Source: Chromera velia
Lineage: Eukaryota > Sar > Chromeraceae
Direction of reading: 5' to 3'
Assembly: GCA_018398765.1 (NCBI GenBank)
Contig: JAHBMJ010000368.1
Span: 1-37,500, forward strand
Length of the DNA stretch: 37,500 nucleotides
Of this stretch, positions 1 to 11,300 are shown in pieces. Under the pieces are notes generated by a model that was not told the DNA's origin, did no database searches, and saw nothing but the letters and a program-made list of their open reading frames with translations. Positions within the stretch are counted from its first letter, which is position 1. Each line of letters begins with the position of its first letter. Made by a program: the position numbers and the translations under genes.

Positions 1-1337
1 TGCACTGACATTCGGTTGTTCAAACGTCGAATCGCCTCATCGTGGATCTCAGGCCATGAGCTGCCGGGGAGCTGACGCTCGAGGAGGAGAGAGCGGACGG
101 AGGCAAGCACCTCTCTCTGCCATCGTTCGGATAAGGAGTTACCGTCCTTGTAGCCGGAGGGCGCGAATGAGAGACGGAAGCCCCGACGCTTGGAGAGCTC
201 AATGAGGGGGGCGTTTGCAAACTCAGACCCCTGGTCGCATCGGATCTCCTCTGGGACCCCAAAACGAGGGAACCATACGTTTTCAAGGAAAGCGACAGTC
301 TCGTGGCTGTTGGGGTGAGCAGCAAAGCGAGGGGCAAGGCCATAAGGGAGGAAATCCTCCAGCACCGTGAGTTGATGAGTCGGACCACAGTCAGATGCCC
401 CCAAATACAGGCTGTCGAGGTGCAGCCGCGCCCTCACGTATGCCCCCTTGGTGAAGGAGACACCGGGGATGGAGAAACCAACCGGGCCCTTCACCTACGG
501 ACACTCAGGGCAAGAAGAGAGAATACGAGCGACACACGCTCGAATGGTAGTGAGCGGGAGTTCGAAAGAGAAATGAAAGAGAAGTTGAGCCATCACTTCC
601 TTCACGCCCGCATGCGCACACTCGCAATGAACCCCGTGAACCAAATCCCAAAAATCAGAAGCAGTAAAAATCTTGACTGTGCCTGTCTGTTTGAGTTGAA
701 TCGTAAACGTGAGTTGAGAAAACTCGAACTCAGAGAGAGAAGGTTCAGATTCATCGACAGAGAGAGATTCAGAAGGGGGAGAATCGCAGTCGTCAGAAAA
801 AGAAATAGAAAGAGAAGGGACATCACCGCCAGTGGTTGCTTTCACAGAATCCTGCGCTGTAGTGGACGCCCCGCCTGTGAGCCCGCCTGGACGTGCTGGC
901 TCCTTCAATCCCTCAACTCCCTCCCCAGAGGGGACAGACACCTCCTCCAGAGACACAGACATGCACACGCCCTCAGGCGTCTCTCCCCCAGACACACAAA
1001 CACGCACTCCCTCAGGTGCCTCTCCCGTAGACACAGGAACCCCGACACCTGCAATGCCCTCTGGAGGAGAGTGTAGAGCAGGGGTGGTAGTGGGAGAAGT
1101 GGTCGTGCACAGGGCAAAAGGAAGAGGATGGAAGGGGGCAGAGTTATCGATCTCGTCCTCCGACTCATTAGGATCATCCTCTAGGGGGGGACGCTCGTCG
1201 TCAGACTCATCTGAGCCCACCAACGAAGGTGGGGAATCGTCATCTTGGATGAGAGGGAGGCCGTAATACTCCCCGAGGTCGATCCATGTCAAGGTGACAT
1301 CAGGCCTAGAGGGCGATGGGATTACCATGACATTATC
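1..1337 (-). pseudogene. Pol remnant: acidic linker plus integrase, interrupted by TAG
   Basis: Directly follows the Gag TAA in the same frame. After a 200-residue acidic, Ser/Thr/Pro-rich linker comes an integrase zinc-binding motif (HGVHCECAHAGVKEVMAQ, ending SSCPEC) and then TAG at 495-497. The same frame goes on with VKGPVGFSIPGV and a full integrase core: first Asp in RLHLDSLYLG, second Asp in RCDQGSEFA, Glu in GNSLSERW. The second Asp and the Glu are separated by exactly 35 residues. The frame is still open at the window edge. The intact catalytic triad beyond the TAG argues that the stop is recent, or that it is read through. RT and RNase H are not visible in this window. Confidence 0.75.
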
Positions 1338-3131
1338 TTAGTAATCCATCTTCACAGAGAGCCGTTGGGCAAGGGCTTTCGAGAAGAGGAAAGGGATCGA
1401 AGACTGTGGAAGGATGAGGAAGGTAATGGACTCAAGGCGGTCACCGAAGATAACGTCATCGAGCGTAACAGAGTGGGTGGCGTAGACGACGGCTCCGGAA
1501 GCCTCAGAAGAGTCGTTGCGACCAGCAGTCCGTACAGGGACTGGGGTATCGAGTACTTTCACGGTGTAAGTGATAGAGGTGGAGACCTTTTCGAGATAGA
1601 GCTCACCGACGGCCTCGACAGTTGCCCCATCGTCCTTACCAAAATGAGGGCTGTGTACCAAATCGGGGGAGATGACGGCAGCAGAGGTAAAAGAGACGGT
1701 CGCACAGTGAACGTTGGCGGCTTTCTTGGAGGCACGGAGCTTGGAGGGACACATGGCATCAAGGTGCCCCTGCTTACCACAACCGCAAACGTGAGCGATC
1801 GCTGGGCAAGTAGAGCGATCAGCATGAGGTGAGGCACCGCAAGCGATGCACTTCACATGCTTCCTCCATGGGTGAGCGACCCCACAGTAGATGCACTTGG
1901 GGTGGTTGGGCTCGGGAGTAGAAGATGACCTGGAGGGAGGTGCACTCGAGAACCAGATCGTGGCAGAGGGAGTCGGTGTTCCAAGCTGTTGTTCATAGCG
2001 GCGCAGGCAGTCACGAAGGCCCATGGGGGTATAATCCTGCAGGTGTGCGAGGACGTACCGATGAGCGCCTCCTTCAGCGGGAAGTGACTCCAGGAGGATG
2101 CTGTACTCGAAGGGGACAAAGGGCTCAGACCCAAACACCATCGCTGGAACGAGTCGACGGAGACGGCCAAAGACTTTTGCTGCTCGGGCAAAGTAGGTGT
2201 CGACAGATTCACTGGCGAGAGGACAAAGTGCCTTGATGGCACGCCAGCGTTTCCGGACACGGGACTCGTACGGACCGAGGTAGAGGCTGTCAAGGGTGTC
2301 AAGCAGCCACGAAGGGTCGTAGATCTGGTCAGCCTGCACAGTGCGAGAACGGAGGACCTCTCGCACCCCTGAAGAGACCTTCTGACGAATGATGCCAGAT
2401 AGGTCTTGGGGACCGAGTGCATGGGGACCATCCAACGAGCGGACTTCATCCACCACCTCGTGGAAGCTCTCTTTCCACAGTTCCACGTCCTCCTGGGGGG
2501 TGCCCGAAAAAATCGCCAACTGGTCAATCGCCTTTTTCGCCAACTCACTCCGGCGGGTCACAACTTGAACAGAGTGACCAGGGGAAGGAGCGGGGAAAGG
2601 CTGCCAGGGTGGCTGCTGCTGTGCAGGCGGCACAGGAGGAGAAGGAGACGGAACGTTCTGCCAGAGAGGCCAATAATGGTGTACGGACTGCGGCACAGGA
2701 GTCGCGTACGGGCCTGCAGAAGGGAAGAAGCCTGAGGCAGGAGGGACAGGAGTCACCTGTGGAGGAGCAAATCCGGGAAAACCTGGACCAGGAGTTCCGA
2801 TGGGGTAGTAGGCGGCCTGGTGCCCCGTCGGCAGAGCCGAGTGGGGGTACGGAGGAGCGAGAAGAGGTGCAGGGGGACCATCACCTGAGGACGCCTCAGC
2901 CACCGGGTGTGGAGGGTCGGACACCGGAGGCACAGGAGGAGGTGGATCACCCTGCCCAGCCTGACCAGAGGCACCAGAGACATCAGGTGGAGACACTTCG
3001 ATGTGCTCCTCGACTCCAACCGCTGGCAGAGCGTGATCTGCTGCATTAGGAGGAGACAAAGCAGAAGCAAGCTCAGAGCCAGGTGCGGGAGGACCGGACA
3101 GAGATCGTTCAATCACTGGAGTTTGCTCCAT
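1338..3131 (-). CDS. Gag polyprotein with zinc knuckle and retropepsin-like tail
   Basis: Structural protein of the retrotransposon. I start it at the Met at 3131 (MEQTPV); an in-frame Met lies 25 codons upstream at 3206. Residues 1-190 are rich in Pro, Gly, Ala and Ser. A globular Gag core follows (LWKESFHEVVDEV and onward, with YFARAAKVFGRLRRLVP). A Cys/His cluster comes next (CIYCG, CIACG, then CGCGKQGHLDAMC, a C-X-C-X4-H-X4-C knuckle). The last ~100 residues (VIFGDRLESITFLILPQ, then SKALAQRLSVKMDY) resemble the second half of a retropepsin, but I see no D-T/S-G-A motif. It ends at TAA 1338-1340, after which the same frame continues at once with DNVMVIPSP, as if the stop replaced one residue of a Gag-Pol fusion. 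Confidence 0.75.
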   Translation of the reverse strand: MEQTPVIERSLSGPPAPGSELASALSPPNAADHALPAVGVEEHIEVSPPDVSGASGQAGQGDPPPPVPPVSDPPHPVAEASSGDGPPAPLLAPPYPHSALPTGHQAAYYPIGTPGPGFPGFAPPQVTPVPPASGFFPSAGPYATPVPQSVHHYWPLWQNVPSPSPPVPPAQQQPPWQPFPAPSPGHSVQVVTRRSELAKKAIDQLAIFSGTPQEDVELWKESFHEVVDEVRSLDGPHALGPQDLSGIIRQKVSSGVREVLRSRTVQADQIYDPSWLLDTLDSLYLGPYESRVRKRWRAIKALCPLASESVDTYFARAAKVFGRLRRLVPAMVFGSEPFVPFEYSILLESLPAEGGAHRYVLAHLQDYTPMGLRDCLRRYEQQLGTPTPSATIWFSSAPPSRSSSTPEPNHPKCIYCGVAHPWRKHVKCIACGASPHADRSTCPAIAHVCGCGKQGHLDAMCPSKLRASKKAANVHCATVSFTSAAVISPDLVHSPHFGKDDGATVEAVGELYLEKVSTSITYTVKVLDTPVPVRTAGRNDSSEASGAVVYATHSVTLDDVIFGDRLESITFLILPQSSIPFLFSKALAQRLSVKMDY

Positions 3132-3223
3132 TGCAGAAGCTAAGGAGAAGGCAAACGGACAAGAAGAAAGCCGTTCGACCCGGGAAAAGAAAGGACGCTT
3201 TCTCAAAGAATCAGAGGAAGAAA

Positions 3224-3239
3224 GCGGGAGCCGGCACCA
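3224..3239 (+). other. Candidate tRNA primer-binding site of copy 1
   Basis: Read on the plus strand, this 16-base stretch ends in CACCA and looks like the 3' end of a tRNA. On the element (minus) strand it reads TGGTGCC and onward, as primer-binding sites usually do. It sits between the presumed 5' LTR (3240-3718) and the Gag start (3131), where a PBS should be. Copy 2 has the same site near 5139-5153 with one change. The tRNA species is not identified. Confidence 0.35.
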
Positions 3240-3718
3240 CGAGATGTTTGCTAGACTATAAGAACGAATATCTAGCTACACACGAAGACAGAAATAAAGA
3301 CTCACGATGAAATCGATCCGTAGGTCCTTATTCCAGAGAAAGTCGTAACTGAGTGGCCAGCAGAGAGCCACTCCCAGAGGAAAAAACGTTCAATTCTAGC
3401 AATCGATCAAGACGAAACAATGAGAAATTTTGTGAGTCAAAAATGCATGCGAGAGGAGACGCCTGACGGAGTCCCTGCGTGCGAGAACCCCGGAAAGCCC
3501 CAAACGAGAAGTGAAAGAGTTCCAGGGATGGCAATCACTTGCATAAACAATCGGGACTCAGCGTGCGTCACTCAATGTGCAATCACTGACAGGAGAGGCG
3601 AGCCGGGATCAGTCAAAGAGAGAGAAGCGCATGGAAAGATGAATATCATGCGTGAAGCGAGCCGAAACAATGATGGCGCGCGCAGTATTTAAGGATCCGG
3701 ATGGGGACTTACGCGCTT
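3240..3718 (-). repeat. Putative 5' LTR/leader of copy 1
   Basis: About 480 bp lying upstream of Gag on the minus strand and repeated nearly identically at 5154-5632. The outer boundary is where the two copies stop matching. No TG...CA termini are obvious, so LTR status rests on position and on the PBS-like site. A TTAAATA box lies near 3684-3692 (minus), about 30 bp inside the outer end, and could be a core promoter. Confidence 0.5.
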
Positions 3719-3934
3719 NAGTCTGAGACAATTTATGGTTTTGAAAAAATATATACTCTATATATACATTTTTTTATTTCATTTTTTAAACATCTTACTA
3801 AGCTTAAATAGTCTTAAATAAATTATGAAAATCAATTAGTTTAAAGGTTAAACTATCTATTTTAATGTTTTAAAAACTAAATTTTTCAAAGTCACTTTCC
3901 AGTACAAAAGTTTCAATTGTCAGTACAGTCAGTT
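3719..3934. other. Ambiguous base (n at 3719) and AT-rich spacer between element copies
   Basis: The only undetermined base of the window is at 3719, exactly at the end of copy 1. It is followed by about 200 bp of very AT-rich sequence with TATATA runs, unlike the flanking element. No gene is visible. The n at a repeat edge may mark an assembly join. Confidence 0.8.
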
Positions 3935-5046
3935 GTGCACTCGAAAACCAGATCATGGCAGAGGGAGTCGGTGTTCCAAGCTGTTGTTCATAGCGGCGCA
4001 GGCAGTCACGAAGGCCCATGGGGGTATAATCCTGCAGGTGTGCGAGGACATACCGATGAGCGCCTCCTTCAGCGGGAAGTGACTCCAGGACAAAGACTTT
4101 GGCTGCTCAGGCAAAGTAGGTGTCGACAGATTCACTGGCGAGAGGATAAAGTGTCTTGATGGCACGCTAGCGTTTCTGGACACGGGACTCGTACGGACCG
4201 AGGTAGAGGCTGTCAAGGGTATCAATCAGCCACGAAGGGTCGTAGATCTGGTCAGCCTGCACAGTGCGAGAACGGAGGACCTCTCGCACCCCTGAAGAGA
4301 CCTTCTGACGGATGATGCCAGATAGGTCTTAGGGACCGAGTGCATGGGGACTATCCAACGAGCGGACTTCATCCACCACCTCGTGGAAGCTCTCTTTCCA
4401 CAGTTCCACGTCCTCCTGGGGGGTGCCCAAAAAAATCGCCTTTAAAGTTTTTCGCCAACTCACTCCGGTGGGTCACAACTTAAACAGAGTGACCGGGGGA
4501 AGGAGCGGGGAAAGGCTGCCAGGGTGGCTGCTGCTGCGCAGGTGGCACAGGAAGAGAAGGAGATGGAACGTTCTACTAGAGAGGCCAATAATGGTGTACA
4601 GACTGCGGCACAGGAGTCACGTACGGGCCTGCAGAAGGGAAGAAGCCTGAGGTAGGAGGGACAGGAGTCACCTGTGGAGGAGCAAATCCGGGAAAACCTG
4701 GATCAGGAGTTCCGATGGGGTAGTAGGCGGCCTGGTGCCCCGTCGGCAAAGCCGAGTGGGGGTACGGAGGAGCGGGAAGAGGTGTAGGGGGACCATCACC
4801 TGAGGACGCCTCAGCCACCGGGTGTGGAGGGTCAGACACCGAAGGCACAGGAGGAGGTAGATCACCCTGCCCAGCCTGACCAGAGGCACCAGAAACATCA
4901 GGTGGAGACACTTCGATGTGCTCCTCGACTCTAACCGCTGGCAGAGCGTGATCTGCTGCATTAGGAGGAGACAAAGCAGAAGGGAGCTCAGAGCCAGGTG
5001 CGGGAGGACCGAACAGAGATCGTTCAATCACTGGAGTTTGCTCCAT
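3935..5046 (-). pseudogene. Broken gag of copy 2
   Basis: Starts at 5046 with the same MEQTPV beginning as copy 1. The frame is cut by TAG at 4576-4578 after the proline-rich part and by further indels. It lacks the Cys/His region. It is about 80 bp shorter than the matching part of copy 1, so it cannot give a complete Gag. Confidence 0.8.
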
Positions 5047-5153
5047 TGCAGAAGCTAAGGAGAAAGCAAATGGACAAGAAGAAAGCCGTTCGACCCGGGA
5101 AAAGAAAGGACGCTTTCTCAAAAAATCAGAGGAAGAAAGCGGGAACCGGCACC

Positions 5154-5632
5154 ACGAGATGTTTACTAGACTATAAGAACGAATATCTAGCTACACACGA
5201 AGACAGAAATAAAGACTCACGATGAAATCGATCCGTAGGTCCTTATTCCAGAGAAAGTCGTTACTGAGTGGCAAGCAAAGAGCCACTCCCAGAGGAAAAA
5301 ACGTTCAATTCTAGCAATCGATCAAGACGAAACAATGAGAAATTTTATGAGTCAAAATGCATGCGAGAGGAGACGCTTGACGGAGTCCCTGCGTGCGAGA
5401 ACCCCGGAAAGCCCCAAACGAGAAGTGAAAGAGTTCCAGGGATGACAATCACTTGCATAAACAATCGGAACCTAGCGTGCGTCACTCAACGTGCAATCAC
5501 TGACAGGAGAGGCGAGCCAGGATCAGTCAAAGAGAGAGAAGCGCATGGAAAGATGAATATCATACGTGAAGCGAGTCGAAACAATGATGGCGCGCGCAGT
5601 ATTTAAGGATCCGGATGGGGACTGACGCGCTT
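5154..5632 (-). repeat. Putative 5' LTR/leader of copy 2
   Basis: Matches 3240-3718 with only scattered substitutions and a one-base indel in an A run. Beyond 5632 the sequence is unrelated to that beyond 3718. Confidence 0.5.
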
Positions 5633-8352
5633 AAAAATCAATTTGCTCGGCATGCGCCCCTTATTAAATGGAAAGAGAGAAAAGAAGTGCGCATCGACAA
5701 GCAAAAAAACAGGAGCAGCATGCTTCTGGAACCTTACGCTTTAACATTATTTGACACTTTCAAAATCAATATATGCCCCGCACTGCATAGAAAAGCTTAT
5801 AAAGGATTTTTTTTACAGTTTTTTTTTTTTAATATAACATAAACATAACCTAGAGCATAACTATAAGCATCGTAAGCTAGCAGTCTGAGGGCTGCATGCA
5901 TGGTGAATGTTGTTAGTGCCGAATCTTGACATTTACCTAGGGTAAGTGCAACACGGTTTGGCTTGGGGGGTGGAAAAAGAAAAAAATGGTGGTAAAATTT
6001 GCAAAGAAAAGGAAATATGTGCCCTGTATTTGATTTGATTTGATTTGAAGTAGGGCTTAACCTCAAATCAAATCTTGGGCATGAGAAACTTTAGCATAAT
6101 AGGGCCTATCAAATCCTATCAAATCTACTTCAAATCTGATCTACGTTCGAGGTGACTCTCTAGGATGACTCTAAGATAAAAACTTATGTAAGCTCTTAGC
6201 TTTAACAATAGCTCATTAATTTTAAGGGTCTTAATTTAGCTTTTAGTCTAGTTTTTAGTGATTTTCTTGTCTCTAGGGCTTTCTAGGATTTGCTAGTAGT
6301 ATCGACTGTGTCATGTCGTCTTCAGTGCTGTCGAGACTAGTATCGAGAGTGACCTCTAGACTTCAACCTCAAATCTGTACCTCAAATGTGGTCAGATTTG
6401 AGCTTGAAGCTCAAATCAAATCAAATCCTATCAAATCAAATCTGATCACTATTGACTAAATATAATCGAATGTGAGTTGATAACCAGTATGACACTAATA
6501 ATTTTTGAAGCGAGATGCTGCGAGAAGGTGGGGAGGTTTGTGGTAGTGATTTTTAACTTCAGCAAGGTGGAGAGCTCTTTTACAGTAATGGAGTAGCAAC
6601 TTGGCACTGACTTGGAGACACGCCTAGAGACACGCTTTTAAATTTACTAACGCAGGAGTGGCCAGTTTTTTTGCACAAAGTAGCACACAGTTTTGAAGCT
6701 AGGAGGTGGTACAACAGCTTGCAAAGGCCTTCAAAAAGAATGTGTTCAACTGGGTTGTACTACCTCAATCTGAAGGCCAGCAATATATTGTAGTGGCGTA
6801 AAGCTTCAGAGCGCTTCAGAGGTAAAGCGTGCAGCGTGAGAGAACTGCGTGCATCATTATTTCAGTACCCCGCCTGTGTACACAAGATTTTCGCTTTATG
6901 AGGCATGCAATGAGTCATTTTCCGGGGCCATCAGTCTGTCCGTCGATTGATCACCGCGGTCCATTCGATATGATCTCTTCGTTGTCCAAGCAACTGAAGC
7001 GTGGTTTGCTTTGGACACTATCGATTCTAAAAATTCGAGTGGATCCGATTGCGCGGTTTGAAGTAGATAGAAAGTCTGCTCTTTATCTTCGCATCTAGAA
7101 TTCATCTTGATTGATCGATCGATTTCTCGGATGCTTCGAAGATCTTCATGTTCTTGTGGGCATCTCCCGGATTGATATTCTTCATTTCTGTTCGTAAGTC
7201 CAACTATGTTCAGTTGACTTCTCTCTTTCTTCTTCGAATAAGTTTAGGTGCATCATCTAGATCATCCTAAACTTATCGAGTGGAGGTGGTAGAAGAGAAA
7301 ATCAAATCCGTGACGGGCCAATGGCCATACTGACGTGTCCTGGACTGCCTGGCGGCACCAGGACAACTCGGGTCCGATGCGACGCGGGCCCTTCTTACAG
7401 ATGTTTGAGTGCCGGGGTCTTGGTCCTCACGCGGTATGACTGCCTTGCAGATGAATTGGCTCTGGGACATGGATGTTGTCTTGTAGCTGCTATCCTGTAG
7501 CTTGAGTTCGTTCTGTCGCATAAATTCAGTCTGTTTGCATGTCACATTTGATTCTCTGTCAAGTGCGGGGATGAAAACGACTGTTCTGGAGAGAAATTGG
7601 ATTAGAGGGAATAAGATACGGATTAGGTTAATCGAGGTATCTTAACGATCTTTACTTGAAACCTTCTGAACCTTCTGGAGTCAATCAATTTAGGACAGAG
7701 TCTTTCTGCTGCCATCTAGCTTAGCCTCTTGAATGTCATGACTAGCTCATGACAGACGGACCACTGACGGTGATATTAACTGGGGGCTCCTAGGGGGGCT
7801 CTTCAGGACGATTAACCATGCATCTCATAGGAAAAGTACAAGGCCCGGGTAACAAGGGGGGGCAACAATTAACTAGGATAACAAAAAAAAAAAAATGAAA
7901 TAAAATGAAATAACAATTTCACTGTAATTTCATAAATTTTCACATAATGTTATATGTATAACCATCAGTTCGATATTAAATTAAGTTTGAAAATAAAACT
8001 TTTGCAATAAACTTTAAAATTGGTAAAGTTTACAGGTTTTTGAATGCAATTTCGTTTTATTTTAGAGTTTTTAAATTACTCAAACTAGTGTCCTGAAATA
8101 CTCAAATTATTGCAAAGTCGTCTCTTTTCTCACTTCGGTATACTAGCTCCATCCCTCATTTCCCCTAGCACACTTGTATCTGTCCTCAAGCATCTCCCCT
8201 CCTTGTTGACTAGCTTGTTGACATGTTGGGTGCACAAAAGGTTCGGCATGTCTCTTGCATCCCATACCTCAACCCGAAGCCCAGTTTCAGTGCCCTCCCC
8301 ACCCCCTTCTCTCTCTTCTCACTCCCTTTCCAGACCCCTTCCGATCGACCCA
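5633..8352. other. Gene-free, partly AT-rich interval
   Basis: I find no exon chain, RNA gene or conserved motif. Contents are a TCAAATC/GATTTGA cluster (6028-6450), a (GATC)-rich spot near 7110 and an AT-rich island at about 7860-8130. That island lies just beyond the 3' end of the minus-strand CSN4 gene. Open frames here (for example 6829-7098) are short and without family resemblance. Confidence 0.6.
6028..6450. repeat. Cluster of TCAAATC / GATTTGA words, partly inverted
   Basis: Starts with a short (GATTT)n run at about 6030-6050, followed after about 14 bases by its reverse complement, giving a perfect 12-bp inverted repeat able to form a hairpin. TCAAATC then recurs many times to about 6450. 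Function unknown; it may be a degenerate satellite. Confidence 0.7.
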
Positions 8353-11300
8353 TCACACTGCGGCTTTCCCCATCAACTGCGCCGCATCTGCAGCTAGAGC
8401 GTTGACTTTCTCGCACACCCTCTGGATCTGGCAGTCCCAACTGACGAGCTCTTGGCCCTCTGCAAACACATAGTGATGTACTCAACAAATAAGCAGGGAG
8501 ATAAATACAAAAGGATCATTCACAGAATACGAAAAAGGAGGTGATGAATGCGCGAGCCGAAGAGGAAAGCTGGCATTACACTGCGACCTCTGTGTCATTG
8601 GTAGTGCAGTCGATCAACCTTCTTCGCATGTCCGTGCGCAGACCCACACAGTTTCTCTCCACTTCGACACAAATGAGAGGTAGGAGAGAAGAGTGAGACG
8701 CTGCCTTCCTGACCGACTGACTGACTGACCCATCTGCGCAAAGTGGATGATGCCAGCCTTCTGGTCAACGGATCCTTCCTGCATGCAGGATGAAGAGAGA
8801 GAGAGAAGAATGAAGTGCAGTCAGTGCATACAGTCATGAGGACTCACTCGTACGTGAAAGGCTTCATGTTCGTAGAAGGGAGCTTCGTGATGAATCGGGG
8901 TTGAAGTACGGAACAAGAGAAAAGAGACTGCGTCTGGCGGCGACACGATTTCCTATTGCGTTGTGTGTATCTCTCGTTTTCTCCCTCCCTGTCGGTCTCC
9001 TTCTCGACACCCACATGCATGCACACCATCGCTCCTTCAGAAAAGCCGAGGGGGGGAATTCCAGTCGATTGATTCATCTTTCCGTTGATTGGAGCAGGCG
9101 GGCTGCTCTCGATTTTTCAAATGAGTGGGTACTCTGCGAATTCTTGACGTCACTTTAAAGCAACCCTCGGCGGCAAGCGTCGTGCCACCTCTCAGACTGA
9201 AAAAAAAACACGAGGAAAAACAAAGACAGACAGATTAAGTGAACAGGCAAAGAAACGAAAAAAAGAAAGGAACGAAACAAAGAAAGGCATGGACGAATGC
9301 ATGAATGAACGAACAAAGGAAGGAAGGAAAGAGACGGGCGGACAGACAGGCCACCAACATGAATGTTTACTTTTTGTCCTCTTCTTTGCAACACATGAAG
9401 GCAGGCAGGAAAGCGGGCAGGAGGGGAGGAAGCCGCTCGGTGAGACGTACAGAGAGACAGAGAGACAGACCATTCGCGCTTCTCGAATCATCTTCGTCGC
9501 GATTTTCTCTGCCTGCAAGCGGGGGGGGGGGACACACGATCCTCTGAGTTCAGTTCACGGGCTCTCTTCAAAGAGCAGAAGAACAAAAGCGCGTAACAGC
9601 ATTGTAAGAGGCACACAGAGAAGGTATAACGGAAGCGGGACCTCAAACAGGAATGGAATGGGAATGCTTCCCTTGCTTGTCATGTCTCCTTTCTTTCTAA
9701 TGTTGCTCGTTCGACCGTCTGAATCTGGGTCCATTTTCTGTCTTCTTTCAAAAGTTCTCTGTTCTCTCAATCTTTTTTCTGTCCTTCTTCGCGTCCGTCC
9801 GTCCGCCGGTCTGTCCGAGAATCCTTCTTTCCTTCTGCTCCATTCTTTCGGTGCCTTCTGTCTTGTCTTTCCATTCCTTCTCACTCATTTAATCCCCCAT
9901 CTCTGTCTGCTTTTATCGTTGAGTCTGTCTGCAGGCTGCAGGGAGGAAAGACCTTCAGAGGCTCCACTCCGAGGAGAGCACCGAAGGACTCTAGGCGCAT
10001 GTTCTTGTACACACGTGAGGCTGCGAGCACGTCTGCAATTCAGGAGGGAGGCAAGAAAGGCAAGAAGAGGGCCCGTGTTTCATGGGCGGGGGGCAGAATC
10101 AGAAGCCACAGAGTGAGTGTGTACAGATGATGAGGAAATAGTTGGATATGCAGAAAGACGGATACCCTCCATTTTGTTTTTCCTTTTGCCCCCATCCCCA
10201 TTTCACCTACACAGAAAGACTGACGGACAAATGAACAATGAATGAACACGCCAAAATAACGACGGGCTGCCTTTCACTGCATGTGTCGTTATTCTTTGTC
10301 TCAGAAAGGAACGCACAAAAACTCTTGCTTCATGACACCGTTCGCTCGCAAGAGACAAACCGGAATGAATCCGTCAGCTTCTTTCTTTAAGTTCTTTTCT
10401 AAAGGGCAGGCAAAACCGCCACTTGAGGTCAAAACGAAAATGCAAGCACCCAAATGGTCTGATGGAGCACGATGAACGAACAAAGATGCATTCAGGCAGA
10501 CACGCGAGACAACGTCAAGCCTGAAGGGAGAGGAGAAACAGATTTTTGTTTCTGCTGCTTTGGCAAGAGAGAGAGGAACAGAAGACTCAGAATGCATGAA
10601 GCTTAGAAAAAAAAAAAAAGAAAGGGAGACTTTGTGCTTTTCTCTTTCACCCTCCCCTTTCTTCCCCCAATTATTCGCTTGTCTTCCTTCCAGTTCAACT
10701 CACTGTGCTGCAACACCGCTCTCTCCAGATACGTCACCCCCTCCTTGTCCGTGGCCACCTGGTGTTCCTTCAGAGTCGCTGCATGCAACGCACGAGGGCA
10801 CAGCCCAGGCAAGAAGGGAAGCAGAAAGATCTGCCCCCCCCCCCCGGCCGGATGACGGAGACGGAGACGAAAGAAAAGAAAGAGAGGAGACAGCGGTACG
10901 GCAGACAGAGGACAAGAAGCACCGAGGAGCAAAGCGAGAGAGCAAGGAAGTGGATATCAATCAAGCACTTATTTGTTGCGCAGGACCAGAGGAATGACAA
11001 AAAACACAATGAAAGAATATTCCAGATTATCTGCGCTAAGCACTCCCCCAAGAAAAAAATCTGACCACAGTCTTCAAACGGTCTTCACAACTGTCATGAA
11101 GAATAAACCTACTGACTGACTGACTGACTGACAGGAGAAGGCCTGCAGATCTGCAGGTGTAACGATTCTCTGGAGGTACATTTTCTTCACCATCTCAAAC
11201 GCAGGCACAGAGCGGATCCGGTCTTCCTGCAGGCAGGCACGGGGCAACGTTGGTGCATCGACTCTCTCGACAATGGCCTCCATCCATCGCCAGGAGACGC

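Larger units (their letters stand above)
1..3718 (-). mobile_element. LTR-type retrotransposon, copy 1 (3' part outside window)
   Basis: Seen: on the minus strand one reading frame runs from about 3131 to the window edge and contains, in order, a proline-rich Gag, a Cys/His cluster, a retropepsin-like tail, an acidic linker, an H-H-C-C finger and a D,D35E integrase core. It is broken by TAA at 1338-1340 and TAG at 495-497. Homology with the second copy ends at 3718 (versus 5632), which I take as the 5' terminus of the element. No reverse transcriptase lies between the protease-like part and the integrase, so RT/RNase H must be beyond the left edge (Ty1/copia-like order) or be lost. Inference: a recently duplicated, non-autonomous or decaying element. 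Confidence 0.8.
3935..5632 (-). mobile_element. Truncated second copy of the retrotransposon (5' end only)
   Basis: Nearly identical to 1939-3718, same orientation. It contains the LTR/leader, the PBS-like site and the N-terminal two thirds of Gag, then stops at 3935 without zinc finger, protease or integrase. Internal deletions are visible, for example about 70 bp missing near 4090 and a rearranged stretch near 4433-4450. Head-to-tail arrangement with copy 1 suggests tandem duplication or nested insertion followed by deletion. Confidence 0.8.

Noticed and set aside
303-1266. Long plus-strand open frames in the retroelement region
   Set aside because: They are shadows of the minus-strand integrase and linker frame.
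495-1340. Stop-codon reassignment (TAA/TAG read as Gln, as in ciliates), suggested by the in-frame stops in Gag-Pol
   Set aside because: The aminopeptidase-like and CCB-like genes end at TAG exactly where their families end, so TAG seems to be a normal stop. Mutation of a mobile element is simpler.
9289-10116. 275-residue plus-strand frame within CSN4
   Set aside because: It is antisense to CSN4 exons 11 and 12 and their intron; composition follows the intronic purine and pyrimidine runs.
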